Below, in pieces: positions 16,871 to 24,766 of a DNA stretch of 64,000 nt. The DNA is taken from assembly GCF_004402215.1 (NCBI RefSeq), contig NZ_SOEZ01000038.1, forward strand, positions 1 through 64,000, read 5' to 3'. Position 1 is the first letter of the stretch; each line of letters starts with the position of its first letter. A program made the position numbers and the translations under genes. Under the pieces are notes generated by a model that ran no database searches, was not told the origin of the DNA, and saw only the letters and a program-made list of their open reading frames with translations. The stretch comes from Cryobacterium tagatosivorans (GTDB taxonomy: Bacteria; Actinomycetota; Actinomycetes; Actinomycetales; Microbacteriaceae).

Positions 16871-17578
16871 CTATTCGTAGATCTCGACCAGACTGGCGGA
16901 CTTCAGCTCGATCTGTGCGACGCCTTCGTACAGTGTGATCTCACCCGTCGTGCACAAAGTCGTCCCGTGCGGGATGGGCTCCACGCCGCCGACGTCCCAG
17001 AGCACGATCTGGAATCGCCCGGTATCCGGGTAGTCGCGCCCGAGGTTCAGGAAGACATCGTCTTTCGAGTTGCCGCTGCCAGCAAGCGGTCCGCACACGC
17101 GCTGAGTCGTGCCGGCGTAGTTGACAGCCTCGTTCCACGCGATCCCGCCCCCGGGCTGGCTCTCCCCGACAGGGGCGTCGACCGGCGACCCGGCAGCGCC
17201 GCTCGAGCAGAGCCCGTCTTCGCTCAGAAGAACTATGGCCTCCCGTCCGATGTACTGCGTCAAGGAGTCGCAGGCATCCGGGCCGAACTGCTCCGCACTC
17301 CCCTTCGTCGACGCATAGTCAACGAAGACGTCGTATTCGGCCGAACACTTGCTACTGAGCCAGTCGATCTCTGAATTGATGGCCCCGGCAGTGTCACCGA
17401 CCCTTTCTCGATCCACCACCTTCGCCAGCACATCGTCACAGGTGATCGACGGCTCGGACCGATTGGTGCTTCCTCCATAACTGCTACAGCTCGTGAGTAG
17501 CAGGACGGTCAACGGCGCCGCGATGAGGATCGGGGAAGCCACGTCTCGCATTCGCTTAGCGTGATCGAACGTTGTCAT
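16871..17578 (-). CDS. Lipoprotein with OB-fold-like C-terminal domain
   Basis: A 235-residue protein with a type II signal peptide ending in LLTSC (Cys31). The N-terminal half has several cysteines and helices. The C-terminal part reads like an OB-fold module: AVNYAGTTQRVCGPL, DDVFLNLGRDYPDTGRFQIVLW, then TTLCTTGEITLYEGVAQIEL. An internal ATG at 17551 gives a more usual signal peptide length. Expected at the outer face of the membrane; function unknown. Confidence 0.82.
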   Translation of the reverse strand: MTTFDHAKRMRDVASPILIAAPLTVLLLTSCSSYGGSTNRSEPSITCDDVLAKVVDRERVGDTAGAINSEIDWLSSKCSAEYDVFVDYASTKGSAEQFGPDACDSLTQYIGREAIVLLSEDGLCSSGAAGSPVDAPVGESQPGGGIAWNEAVNYAGTTQRVCGPLAGSGNSKDDVFLNLGRDYPDTGRFQIVLWDVGGVEPIPHGTTLCTTGEITLYEGVAQIELKSASLVEIYE

Positions 17579-17964
17579 CGGGAATGCGCCTTACGTTCGG
17601 AGCGGTGGGGTTCTGGCCTTCCACGCCTTTCAAAGGGTCAGTAATGGCTCAGGTTAGCGACCAGGCAAGCCGCGCGGGCCCACAGGCTTCCCCCCAATTC
17701 AGGGATGACAGCGGACTGATTCGAATCCGGTCGACCTATCGCACCCGCCTCCAGGCAGGGAAGGCAAGCAACGATGCATGTGGCATCGTGAGGCCTGATG
17801 CCGCAAGGCGTTGCCCGTCCCGAGCGGATGAGTTGCAGCCAGCACCGCCGTCACCGAGGAGCTGCCGCCACCCGAGCTACGGGCTGCGCTCGTCGTGGCG
17901 GCCCGCAGGGCTGAGACGGTGACTGAGGCAGCCACCGGCACCCCGCAGCGCGCGGGTGAACGCC
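17579..17964. other. Intergenic region without a supported gene
   Basis: About 385 bases with only short shadow frames on both strands and no clear signals. Confidence 0.35.
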
Positions 17965-18543
17965 CTAGTCGTGCCGAACGGTGAGCGTCTCTGTCAGGAG
18001 CGGACCGAGCTCATCCCATATCGCGTCGGCCCTCTGCGGCTGATCACTGGCCTCGTAGAGGCCCGCGAGCTCTCGCAATGACTTCAGAAGTCGATCGCGA
18101 GCATCGGCCTTCTTCATCGTTACTCCACGCGCCAAATCGGCCTTGGTGATGTGCGCCTGTTTGCGGAGTGTCGGCAGGAGCGACCCAATCGGATGCAAAT
18201 CCTTGCTGCCCGAGGCGATTTTGTGCCTTCCTTTCGGGAAAGCGTGAAACACTTCCCAATGGTCCACGCCTCGAAGGGCTGCAACGGCCCACGACTGGCA
18301 TTCTCCTCTGGCTTGAAGCTGCATGGCGAGCTGGCACATAAGGGGGATGGCGCCTTCTGCTTCCGTCAACGGGAAGCTGGCATCACCCAAATTGCCAGCG
18401 ATGGTCTCCGGCGTGTGGACGCTAACCCCGGTCCCGTCGTCGCCGAGCAACACGAGTCGAGCCTCGGGATGCTTCGTTTGCACGCGCGGAAGCATCTCGA
18501 TGAGTTTCTCATCGCTGATGAAGGTGCTCTCCCTCTTCCACAT
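17965..18543 (-). CDS. Hypothetical protein, 192 residues
   Basis: A soluble alpha/beta protein beginning MWKRESTFISDEKLIEMLPRV (in part), with LVLLGDDGTGVSVHTPETI and a helical C-terminal half (DRLLKSLRELAGLYEASDQPQRADAIWDELGPLL). The C-terminus looks like a short TPR-like helix pair. No motif identifies a reaction. It is on the same strand as, and 220 bases downstream of, the zinc-ribbon copy at 18764. Confidence 0.7.
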   Translation of the reverse strand: MWKRESTFISDEKLIEMLPRVQTKHPEARLVLLGDDGTGVSVHTPETIAGNLGDASFPLTEAEGAIPLMCQLAMQLQARGECQSWAVAALRGVDHWEVFHAFPKGRHKIASGSKDLHPIGSLLPTLRKQAHITKADLARGVTMKKADARDRLLKSLRELAGLYEASDQPQRADAIWDELGPLLTETLTVRHD

Positions 18544-18763
18544 TTCCTAGCTGACCTCGCGGCGGCGGGCATCTTTCGGCATGCGGTTCCCCTCGATCAA
18601 GCGGCGCCAACCGTTCAAGTCATTCGCACCGCGGCCAGCATCGCTCATCCTAACGTCAGCCGCCGTCCACACACCGGAAGCTACCCGCAACCAACGCGAC
18701 AACGAACCCAGAACCTGAACCGAAAGACCCGTCACCTTCTGAGCAACATCGCTGAATGGGTCG

Positions 18764-18883
18764 TCAATCGAGGCGAACGATGCGGCACTCTGGGCAGCAC
18801 CAGTAGGGGCCCTCATCGGCGCCCTCGATCACCATGGGCACCAGGCATCGTTCGCAGTTCGGCACACCCAGGTCGTCGTCCAT
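18764..18883 (-). CDS. Tiny four-cysteine zinc-ribbon protein, copy 3
   Basis: A 39-residue near-duplicate of the protein at 14678: MDDDLGVPNCERCLVPM start and PYWCCPECRIVRLD end. Two CxxC pairs would bind one zinc ion. TAGGGT lies seven bases before the ATG, so a leaderless transcript is likely. Confidence 0.65.
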   Translation of the reverse strand: MDDDLGVPNCERCLVPMVIEGADEGPYWCCPECRIVRLD

Positions 18884-18931
18884 GTCGGTCACCCTACGCG
18901 TGTACCAGTGCTTGGCCTCGAGATCCGCCAA
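18768..18931. repeat. Duplicated segment carrying the zinc-ribbon gene, copy 2
   Basis: Partner of 14563-14727. Differences are scattered and mostly silent in the reading frame, which suggests that the protein sequence is under selection. Confidence 0.7.
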
Positions 18932-18998
18932 CAGGGCGCGGCACCCGGTGGCCGCCGCTTCCGCGCTCAGCGTGACGGGATTACAGTTTCGTCATTTT

Positions 18999-19041
18999 GT
19001 TTACGTATTTCGTTTACGTATTACGTCGATTGCGATACGAT
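18999..19041 (+). promoter_or_regulatory. Promoter with tandem 13-bp repeats
   Basis: GTTTACGTATTTC (18999-19011) is followed head to tail by GTTTACGTATTAC (19012-19024). A -35-like TTTACG lies inside the second copy. Exactly 17 bases later is TACGAT (19036-19041), six bases before the ATG at 19048. This predicts a leaderless transcript with the repeats as operator or iteron-like sites. Confidence 0.6.
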
Positions 19042-19047
19042 ATTGCT

Positions 19048-20049
19048 ATGAGCACCCCCGAAGTCACCGATGTGCGCACCTGTCGTTTCCCAGGCTGCGA
19101 CGAGCCCGTTGAGGCCACGCCTGGCGTTGGGCGACCCCCCGCCTATTGCACCGACCCCGCTCACAACAAATCCGCCGCATGGCAGGCACGCCGCGCCGAG
19201 GCCGGCCAGCGCACAGTCGAGGACGAGAAGTTCCCCGTCGATGCCGCCCGTCAGCGCGCCAGCATGCTGAACGCACAAGTCGCTGGCATGGCCGAGCACT
19301 TTCAGCAGCAGTTCGCACTCCTCGTCGGGGAGCTGCACACGGTCGCGGATCCCGACGCGGCCGAAGCCCAGATCGAGGCAATGAAAGCTGACGCAGCCGA
19401 GCAGGTCGCGTCCGCAGCCGCCCGCGCCAACCGGGCCGAGACCGCCATGCGTGAGGCCGAAGCCGACCGCGCCGAGGCCGATGCGGCCGCTGAGGAATCC
19501 GCCGCCCTGGCCGTCGAACTCCGGACGGCCCTCCAAGCACTCCAGCAGCGGGCGGCCACCCTGGAGGAGGATCTGTTCACCGCGAGCGAGGACGCAGTGC
19601 GGGCCGCCACGGAGATTGCCACCCTCGCGGACCAGAAAGGCACTCTGAGCGCCGACAACACAGCCATCACAGCGCAGCTCCTTGAGGCCCGGGAGATGCT
19701 CACAGCGACCGCAGCCGCCAAAGATGAGGCTGTGGCGGCCGCGCGGGACGCTGCCGTACTGGCCAGCAGTGCCACGGCGCGCGCCGAGCACGCCGAGACG
19801 GAGACTGCGAGCACCCGCAATCAGCTGGACCAGGCCCGGACCGAGCGCGAGGCCGCGCGGGCGGAAGCGCTCGTGCTCACTGGGCGCCTGGAAATGGTCA
19901 TCAGCGAGCGTGACAGTGCCGTGGCCCAGGTCGCGAGGGAACGTTCCTACGCCGAGCAGCGCGTCACCGACGTGCGCGCCGCCCACGAGCAGCAAGTCGC
20001 CCTGCTGCGCGCCGAATTGGAGCAGTCACACATGGGTGAACGCGAATAA
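19048..20049 (+). CDS. Zinc-finger plus long coiled-coil protein
   Basis: A 333-residue protein. The N-terminus has TCRFPGCDEPV and AYCTDPAHNK, which look like a small Cys/His zinc site, followed by a basic AAWQARR. From about residue 80 to the end it is one long Ala/Glu/Arg-rich coiled coil. The architecture resembles KfrA-like proteins of plasmids and integrative elements, which bind DNA at the N-terminus and assemble through the coil; this is inferred from form, not from a recognised domain. Its stop overlaps the next start (TAATG). The ATG at 19048 fits the promoter six bases upstream. Confidence 0.8.
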   Translation: MSTPEVTDVRTCRFPGCDEPVEATPGVGRPPAYCTDPAHNKSAAWQARRAEAGQRTVEDEKFPVDAARQRASMLNAQVAGMAEHFQQQFALLVGELHTVADPDAAEAQIEAMKADAAEQVASAAARANRAETAMREAEADRAEADAAAEESAALAVELRTALQALQQRAATLEEDLFTASEDAVRAATEIATLADQKGTLSADNTAITAQLLEAREMLTATAAAKDEAVAAARDAAVLASSATARAEHAETETASTRNQLDQARTEREAARAEALVLTGRLEMVISERDSAVAQVARERSYAEQRVTDVRAAHEQQVALLRAELEQSHMGERE

Positions 20050-20342
20050 TGCACCAGCGCCGATGCACAGTTGCCACGCCCCATACGGGAGTAGACCGCC
20101 GCATCCCCCGCCGGCGCGAGATCAGCAGGACCACCAAGAACGGCCTCGACGCCGCTCGCAAGCGCGGCAGGGTCGACGGGCGCAGCCGAGTGACCGACGA
20201 CGACAAGCGCGCGGTGATCCTCGCTCGGCGCGAGAAGGGCCAGTCGATCAGGGTCATCGCCCGGGTGCTCGATGTGTCGGTCGGCACAGTGCACACGGTG
20301 CTCACCGAAGAGGCTGCAACGACCGAGGCGGTCCAATCGTGA
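20049..20342 (+). CDS. Orphan C-terminal segment of a serine recombinase (HTH)
   Basis: A 97-residue frame whose second half matches the end of resolvase-type recombinases: ISRTTKNGLDAARKRGRVDGRSRV (in part), then AVILARREKGQSIRVIARVLDVSVGTVHTVL, an HTH. The catalytic serine domain is missing. It overlaps both neighbours (TAATG upstream, GTGA downstream), so it is arranged as a true operon member. Either a decayed recombinase or a DNA-binding protein made from its HTH; the tight coupling favours the second. Confidence 0.6.
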   Translation: MHQRRCTVATPHTGVDRRIPRRREISRTTKNGLDAARKRGRVDGRSRVTDDDKRAVILARREKGQSIRVIARVLDVSVGTVHTVLTEEAATTEAVQS

Positions 20343-20875
20343 TCGCGTACCCGACTGGAAACGAGCCCGACCTCTGGGATCCGAACCCCGGCCAGAGCGG
20401 CTACCGCTTCGCGCTGGGGAACGCGGCGCTTGCAACGTCCAAGAATCCACCGCTTATCGCGATCTGCATGAACCCTTCGCACGCCCGCGAGGACCAGTCC
20501 GACAAGACAATCAACAGGCTCATCCGGGCAAGCGAAGAGCGCGGCTATGCGGGATGGATCATGCTCAACCTCTACCCGGAGCGCTCCCCCAAGCCGAGCG
20601 CTCTCTCCGCGTTTGATCCAGCTCTTTCAACCGCGAATAAGTTCGCGATAACTCAAGTGCTCGCTCGGTTCAGGGCGACCGAGGTCCTCGGCGCGTGGGG
20701 CAACCTCACACATGCCACGCTTCGGCACGCGAAGCTCGACGTTCTCCCGCTTCTGGCCGGGCTCGGCGTGCGGGTGTTCACCTTCGACCCGCCCACGAAG
20801 GACGGCAACCCTCGGCATCCGAGCCCACAGGGCAGCTATCTCCCGATGCTCGGCCCGAAGGTATATCTGACATGA
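20339..20875 (+). CDS. DUF1643-family protein
   Basis: A 178-residue protein of the DUF1643 family, commonly found on phages, plasmids and islands. Typical segments: FALGNAALATSKNPPLIAICMNPSHA, the DKTINRLIRASEERGYAGWIMLNLYP block (in part) and a VLGAWGNLTH motif. GTG at 20339 overlaps the stop of the HTH gene. The role is not known. Third gene of the coiled-coil operon. Confidence 0.82.
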   Translation: MIAYPTGNEPDLWDPNPGQSGYRFALGNAALATSKNPPLIAICMNPSHAREDQSDKTINRLIRASEERGYAGWIMLNLYPERSPKPSALSAFDPALSTANKFAITQVLARFRATEVLGAWGNLTHATLRHAKLDVLPLLAGLGVRVFTFDPPTKDGNPRHPSPQGSYLPMLGPKVYLT

Positions 20876-21241
20876 GGAGCGACCCAGGCTCGACGCTCGA
20901 CAACGAGTGCTAATTGCTCGAATCGTCGGTAGCCGGCCAGGACCGACGCCAAGTGTGTCGCAGGGGAACCTCTTGCGGGCATCCCGGAGCCGCAGTGGCG
21001 ATGTTCGGCACCCAGCCACCGGATCGTGGACCACGCGACCCAGTGGCCTGACGAGGCAATCAAACGATCGGACTGACAAGCACAATGAGCCGGATGTGCT
21101 GTTCGGATATTCTCCAATGCGCACCCGGCTCAATACCTCACTCTCTAATAGGAGCCTCGACCGGCGGCTCCAAGGGCAACGGGATAGGTTGAGAGAAAGT
21201 CCCGGCGCAATCGATGCGGCTGATGAGCGGCGGGTGGCCCA
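20876..21241. other. Intergenic region between convergent genes
   Basis: About 365 bases between the DUF1643 gene and the CU044_5270-type gene, which point towards each other. No supported gene or clear terminator seen. Confidence 0.35.
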
Positions 21242-22357
21242 TTACTTCTTGTCCTCTGGTGGGCAGTACATCTCGCCTGGACGCTCGCCAGGCACGCAGC
21301 CCGCAAGGTCGCTGGCTCCGTTCGGGGTTCCACCGGCAGGGGCCGCATCGACGACGGAAGTATGTACGCTCGACCAGCGCCACACGTCGCCTGCGGCAAT
21401 GCTCGATTCCGGTATCGCGACCACGGCAACCTCACGTTCGCCGATCAGGCGTCCGGAAGTAGGGTCGATGATGATCTCTTGGCGGAGTCCATTTTCGCTT
21501 TCGACCCGTCCGATGGCGGTGCCTGTCTGGCCGTCGAGGGTGGCTTGATCATCGGTGATCGTCACGCCGGGAATCATCGCGGCGGCGCGGAGTAGAGCGG
21601 CGCGCAAGTCTGCGGGAGCCGTACCCTGTCGAAGGGTGTCGGCAATGAACACGAGTGCCTCGCCGTCTGGTGACGATCCGGCGCCGATGGTAGTGAGGTA
21701 GATGTGGTTCAAAAGCCGGTAAGGATCCCGGGGCATCGAGGCAAAGTCGCCCCACTGACTCTCTGCGGTGTTCCCATAGAAGGAGCCGAAGGGTGCCCGC
21801 AACAGCTCGGGGTCTCCGGCCTGCGCGCCGGACGGGTAGAAGCGCTCGACCATTGGCTCACCGCCTGGGGTGAGCACGTCGACGACGCTGATCGGCTCGC
21901 GGACCCAAACCCAGTCGTCAGATCGGTCCGCCGGCACATACAGCTCGCTCGACTCTTTGATCCGGAAGGCAATGACGGGACCGTTCTGCTCCTGCCCGTC
22001 GGTGACATGCACTGTCTGGCTCGAAACTCGAAGGTACTGCCCCGCGGCGAGCGGGGCGTCTTCGAAGGTCATTGCCGCGACGGCGGCGCGTTCGAGAACG
22101 GCAGCTGCGGCCGCGTCGGCACCGCCGCGCCAGCCACCGAACCCGAGCACGTTCGTGGCGACGAGGACCCCCACGATGGCGAACGCTCCGGCGGCACCGA
22201 GACCGGCGAGAGTGAAGCGACGACGGGCAGTGGTCACACGCTCCTTGGGTGCGACTGCGTTGATCTTGTTGAACAGTGCCGCCCGTCCACGGGTCACTGA
22301 TTCGTCTGTTGGATTCCGGTCTTCACGCAGTCTCCGCAGCAACGTTATTTCGTCCAT
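21242..22357 (-). CDS. CU044_5270-family membrane protein, sigma-linked, copy 1
   Basis: A 371-residue protein with one transmembrane helix (about 49-71: TLAGLGAAGAFAIVGVLVA) and a large external domain. It has the layout of the CU044_5270 family: LLERAAVAAM-like segment, LYVPADRSDDWVW, LRAALLRAAAMIPGVTI and EIIIDPTSGRLIGER. Family members are encoded with ECF sigma factors and may act as their membrane partner. Its start lies inside the sigma gene with GGAGG upstream (35-base overlap). A clear paralogue is at 31356-32447. Confidence 0.85.
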   Translation of the reverse strand: MDEITLLRRLREDRNPTDESVTRGRAALFNKINAVAPKERVTTARRRFTLAGLGAAGAFAIVGVLVATNVLGFGGWRGGADAAAAAVLERAAVAAMTFEDAPLAAGQYLRVSSQTVHVTDGQEQNGPVIAFRIKESSELYVPADRSDDWVWVREPISVVDVLTPGGEPMVERFYPSGAQAGDPELLRAPFGSFYGNTAESQWGDFASMPRDPYRLLNHIYLTTIGAGSSPDGEALVFIADTLRQGTAPADLRAALLRAAAMIPGVTITDDQATLDGQTGTAIGRVESENGLRQEIIIDPTSGRLIGEREVAVVAIPESSIAAGDVWRWSSVHTSVVDAAPAGGTPNGASDLAGCVPGERPGEMYCPPEDKK

Positions 22358-22919
22358 GCTCCACCTCCTGATCCGGGGTCGAGCCCCGGTGGCTAGCCGC
22401 GCGCAGCGTGCGCCGTGCGCGGTTCAGACGTGAGCGGACGGTTCCGACCGGGATCTGCAGCGCCTGGGCAACACCCTCGTAGTCCAAGTCAGCCCAGGCG
22501 TACAGAAGTAGGGCATCACGATCACGCGTCGGCATCTTTCGCAATGCGGCCGCGATCGCCTTCACTGCAAATTCCGCGTCGATTCGCGACCCGATGGCCT
22601 CAATAGCGTCATCAGGCACAGCCGCTGCGCCGTGGGCGACAAGACCCTTCCACGCCTTCGCCTCCACCCGGGAGTGCTTGCGCATTAACGTTGTCGCTAT
22701 TCCGAACAGCCACGGCCGCGCGTCTCCAATAGTGATGTCGAATGACTCCCGCCGTTCGAAGGCCACAAGGAACGTTTCCGACATGATGTCGTCGGCATGG
22801 CCATTGCCCACACGACCGGCGGCATAGCGGAATACAGCCCGCGCATACCGGTCGTACAGCTCGGCGAACGCCGCGGGTGTTGCCCCGGACCTTCTGATGA
22901 TGTCGCTATCTTCGCTCAC
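22323..22919 (-). CDS. ECF-type RNA polymerase sigma factor, module 1
   Basis: A 198-residue sigma-70 family protein. Region 2 is AFAELYDRYARAVFRYAAGR, then DDIMSETFLVAFERR and PWLFGIATTLMRKHSR. Region 4 is MPTRDRDALLLYAWADLDYEGVAQAL, then PVGTVRSRLNRARRTLR. It overlaps the CU044_5270 gene downstream, so the two are co-translated. GTG start at 22919. Confidence 0.9.
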   Translation of the reverse strand: MSEDSDIIRRSGATPAAFAELYDRYARAVFRYAAGRVGNGHADDIMSETFLVAFERRESFDITIGDARPWLFGIATTLMRKHSRVEAKAWKGLVAHGAAAVPDDAIEAIGSRIDAEFAVKAIAAALRKMPTRDRDALLLYAWADLDYEGVAQALQIPVGTVRSRLNRARRTLRAASHRGSTPDQEVEHGRNNVAAETA

Positions 22920-23344
22920 AAAAGGTATTGCTCATTTCCCTAACATTGGTTCACGCTAATTGTGTCGGCTTCAGGGAGACCTGGCATGCACTGAGAACGA
23001 GCTACTCGTCCGAGCGACTTACGAACGTGCACGGACCGCCAGAGGAGCACTTTCCCGGCAGCATCAGCATGACGGCACGCCTGACCTCTTACACGTGAGG
23101 GTACCTCCTCGGTCCGCACCAGACCCCACGCGGCCCGCCCGCAAGGGGAACCCCTAGCGCGCGCGTCAGTGCCCGTGTCGACCCGCGGAATATCTGCTTG
23201 CCGGCTACGGGCAGTCCCTGTCGACCCTTGACGCCCGTGAAAGGATCTGGCGAGTCGCGAAATAGGATCTGCGTGAGGGCAACGCTTCGGCCCGGTGTGG
23301 ACATGAGCTGGATGAGAGCAGTTTCACAGACATCGGAGGAACAC
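22920..23344. other. Divergent intergenic region between two sigma modules
   Basis: About 425 bases between the divergent sigma modules 1 and 2. It should contain both promoters, but I cannot assign them with confidence. Confidence 0.35.
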
Positions 23345-24052
23345 ATGACTCAAGACAAGGACCACCCGGCCGGGACAGACCGCGAATTGGGAGCGTTGCT
23401 AGCCCGGGGTGCTCGCCCAACGACCGAGGCGACAACAGAGGTCCGTGACCAGCTGGCGGAGATGGCTGCCGCGATCGTAAGCACGAACCAGGCCCGTTCT
23501 CGTCGGCGCGCGGGCCTGATTTCTGTGATCGTCGCCCCGATCTTGGTGCTGGGCGTGGCCGGCACGGCGTACGCGGTGACCAATATCGATTGGTCGCAGC
23601 TTTGGCACAACACGCCCGAATGGGCCGAGTGGGCGCAGGACCCGGACGCGACCGTCCATTACGCCTTGCCCGGCGGAGGCACGTGTGAGTTGCGTCTTGG
23701 CGAGGTTGTTTACAGCCCTGACCCGAATCGCCCTGCCGACGTCGCCGCCGATCCTAGGGCGGAGCAGGCGGCCCGAGACTTCTTGCGCACGGCGGACCTG
23801 CTGACGGTGGCGGATGTGGACGCCATGATCACCGCGATGCGCGATAAAGACGAGAACTGGGCTCAAGCAGACGACGGAACTGCAGTGCCATTCGGTTACG
23901 GCACGGACAACTACAACGCCGACGTCGAGTACAACATGGCCGTGAAGCAGGCCATCCAAGTCGCCGTGACTGACCACGTCGAGTCGATGGGTATCCCCTC
24001 GACGGGACTGGGTTTTCAAAGTCAAGAGCAGTGCACCGGGGCCGACCAGTGA
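23345..24052 (+). CDS. Single-pass membrane protein, likely partner of sigma module 2
   Basis: A 235-residue protein with a cytoplasmic N-terminus of about 55 residues, one transmembrane helix (about 56-78, LISVIVAPILVLGVAGTAYAV in part) and an external domain. The external part holds two Cys and HYALPGGGTCELRLG. GGAGGA precedes the ATG at 23345. It overlaps the sigma gene downstream (GTGA), so it is probably an anti-sigma-like or effector protein, though no zinc-binding anti-sigma motif is seen. Confidence 0.75.
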   Translation: MTQDKDHPAGTDRELGALLARGARPTTEATTEVRDQLAEMAAAIVSTNQARSRRRAGLISVIVAPILVLGVAGTAYAVTNIDWSQLWHNTPEWAEWAQDPDATVHYALPGGGTCELRLGEVVYSPDPNRPADVAADPRAEQAARDFLRTADLLTVADVDAMITAMRDKDENWAQADDGTAVPFGYGTDNYNADVEYNMAVKQAIQVAVTDHVESMGIPSTGLGFQSQEQCTGADQ

Positions 24053-24567
24053 GAGGTCGCGCGCGGGACGGTGACGAACAACGATTCCTCGACATCACCG
24101 GCGAAATTGGCCCCGAGCTGCTGCGGTACTTCCAACGGCGAATCGGCAGCGATGCCCCTGACCTGGTCGCGGAGGTGATGGTCACCGTCTGGCGCAAGCG
24201 TGCGCTACTCCCGTTAGAACACGAGCACGCCCGGATGTGGTGTTTCGGGATTGCCCGCAATCTGCTCCGAAATTACTCCCGAGGCGAGCAACGACGCAGC
24301 GAGCTCAGCAGAGCACTCCGAGCGACCGTCTCCGTGACAGATGTCGAGCTCGACAGCGAGGAGGCCGTCGCGATCCGGGACCTCATCTACCAACTGGGGC
24401 CGGACCTCGCAGAGGTCGTCACGCTCACCCATTGGGAGGGATTCAGCCTCGCCGAAATCGCACGATTGCAGGGGGTGCCCGCCGCGACTGTGCGGGGAAG
24501 ATACCGTCGCGCGCGCCTAGCGCTGCTTGCCGCTTTGTCAACCGATGTAGCTCCGACTCTTCTCTAG
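24049..24567 (+). CDS. ECF-type RNA polymerase sigma factor, module 2
   Basis: A 172-residue sigma factor. Region 2 is LLRYFQRRIGSDAPDLVAEV, then TVWRKR and RMWCFGIARNLLRNYSRG. Region 4 is LAEVVTLTHWEGFSLAEIAR, then PAATVRGRYRRARLAL. GTG 24049 overlaps the stop of the membrane protein gene. The gene order (partner first, sigma second) is reversed relative to modules 1 and 3. Confidence 0.88.
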   Translation: MRGRARDGDEQRFLDITGEIGPELLRYFQRRIGSDAPDLVAEVMVTVWRKRALLPLEHEHARMWCFGIARNLLRNYSRGEQRRSELSRALRATVSVTDVELDSEEAVAIRDLIYQLGPDLAEVVTLTHWEGFSLAEIARLQGVPAATVRGRYRRARLALLAALSTDVAPTLL

Positions 24568-24766
24568 GCATCGAACTCACATATGGGTCCGTGCAGACCG
24601 ACGCGTCAGCTAGGAACGTCCAACGGGACAGCGCCCTCACGGGAGCCGTTTGGCGAGTCGACAGCAAAACAACAGTCCACAGAATAAATCCGTGGGAGCA
24701 TGCGTGCATGTCTCCAGCTAGCGACGACACCGCCGCCTCGGCCGACGAGGCCGTCGTCGCTAACCC

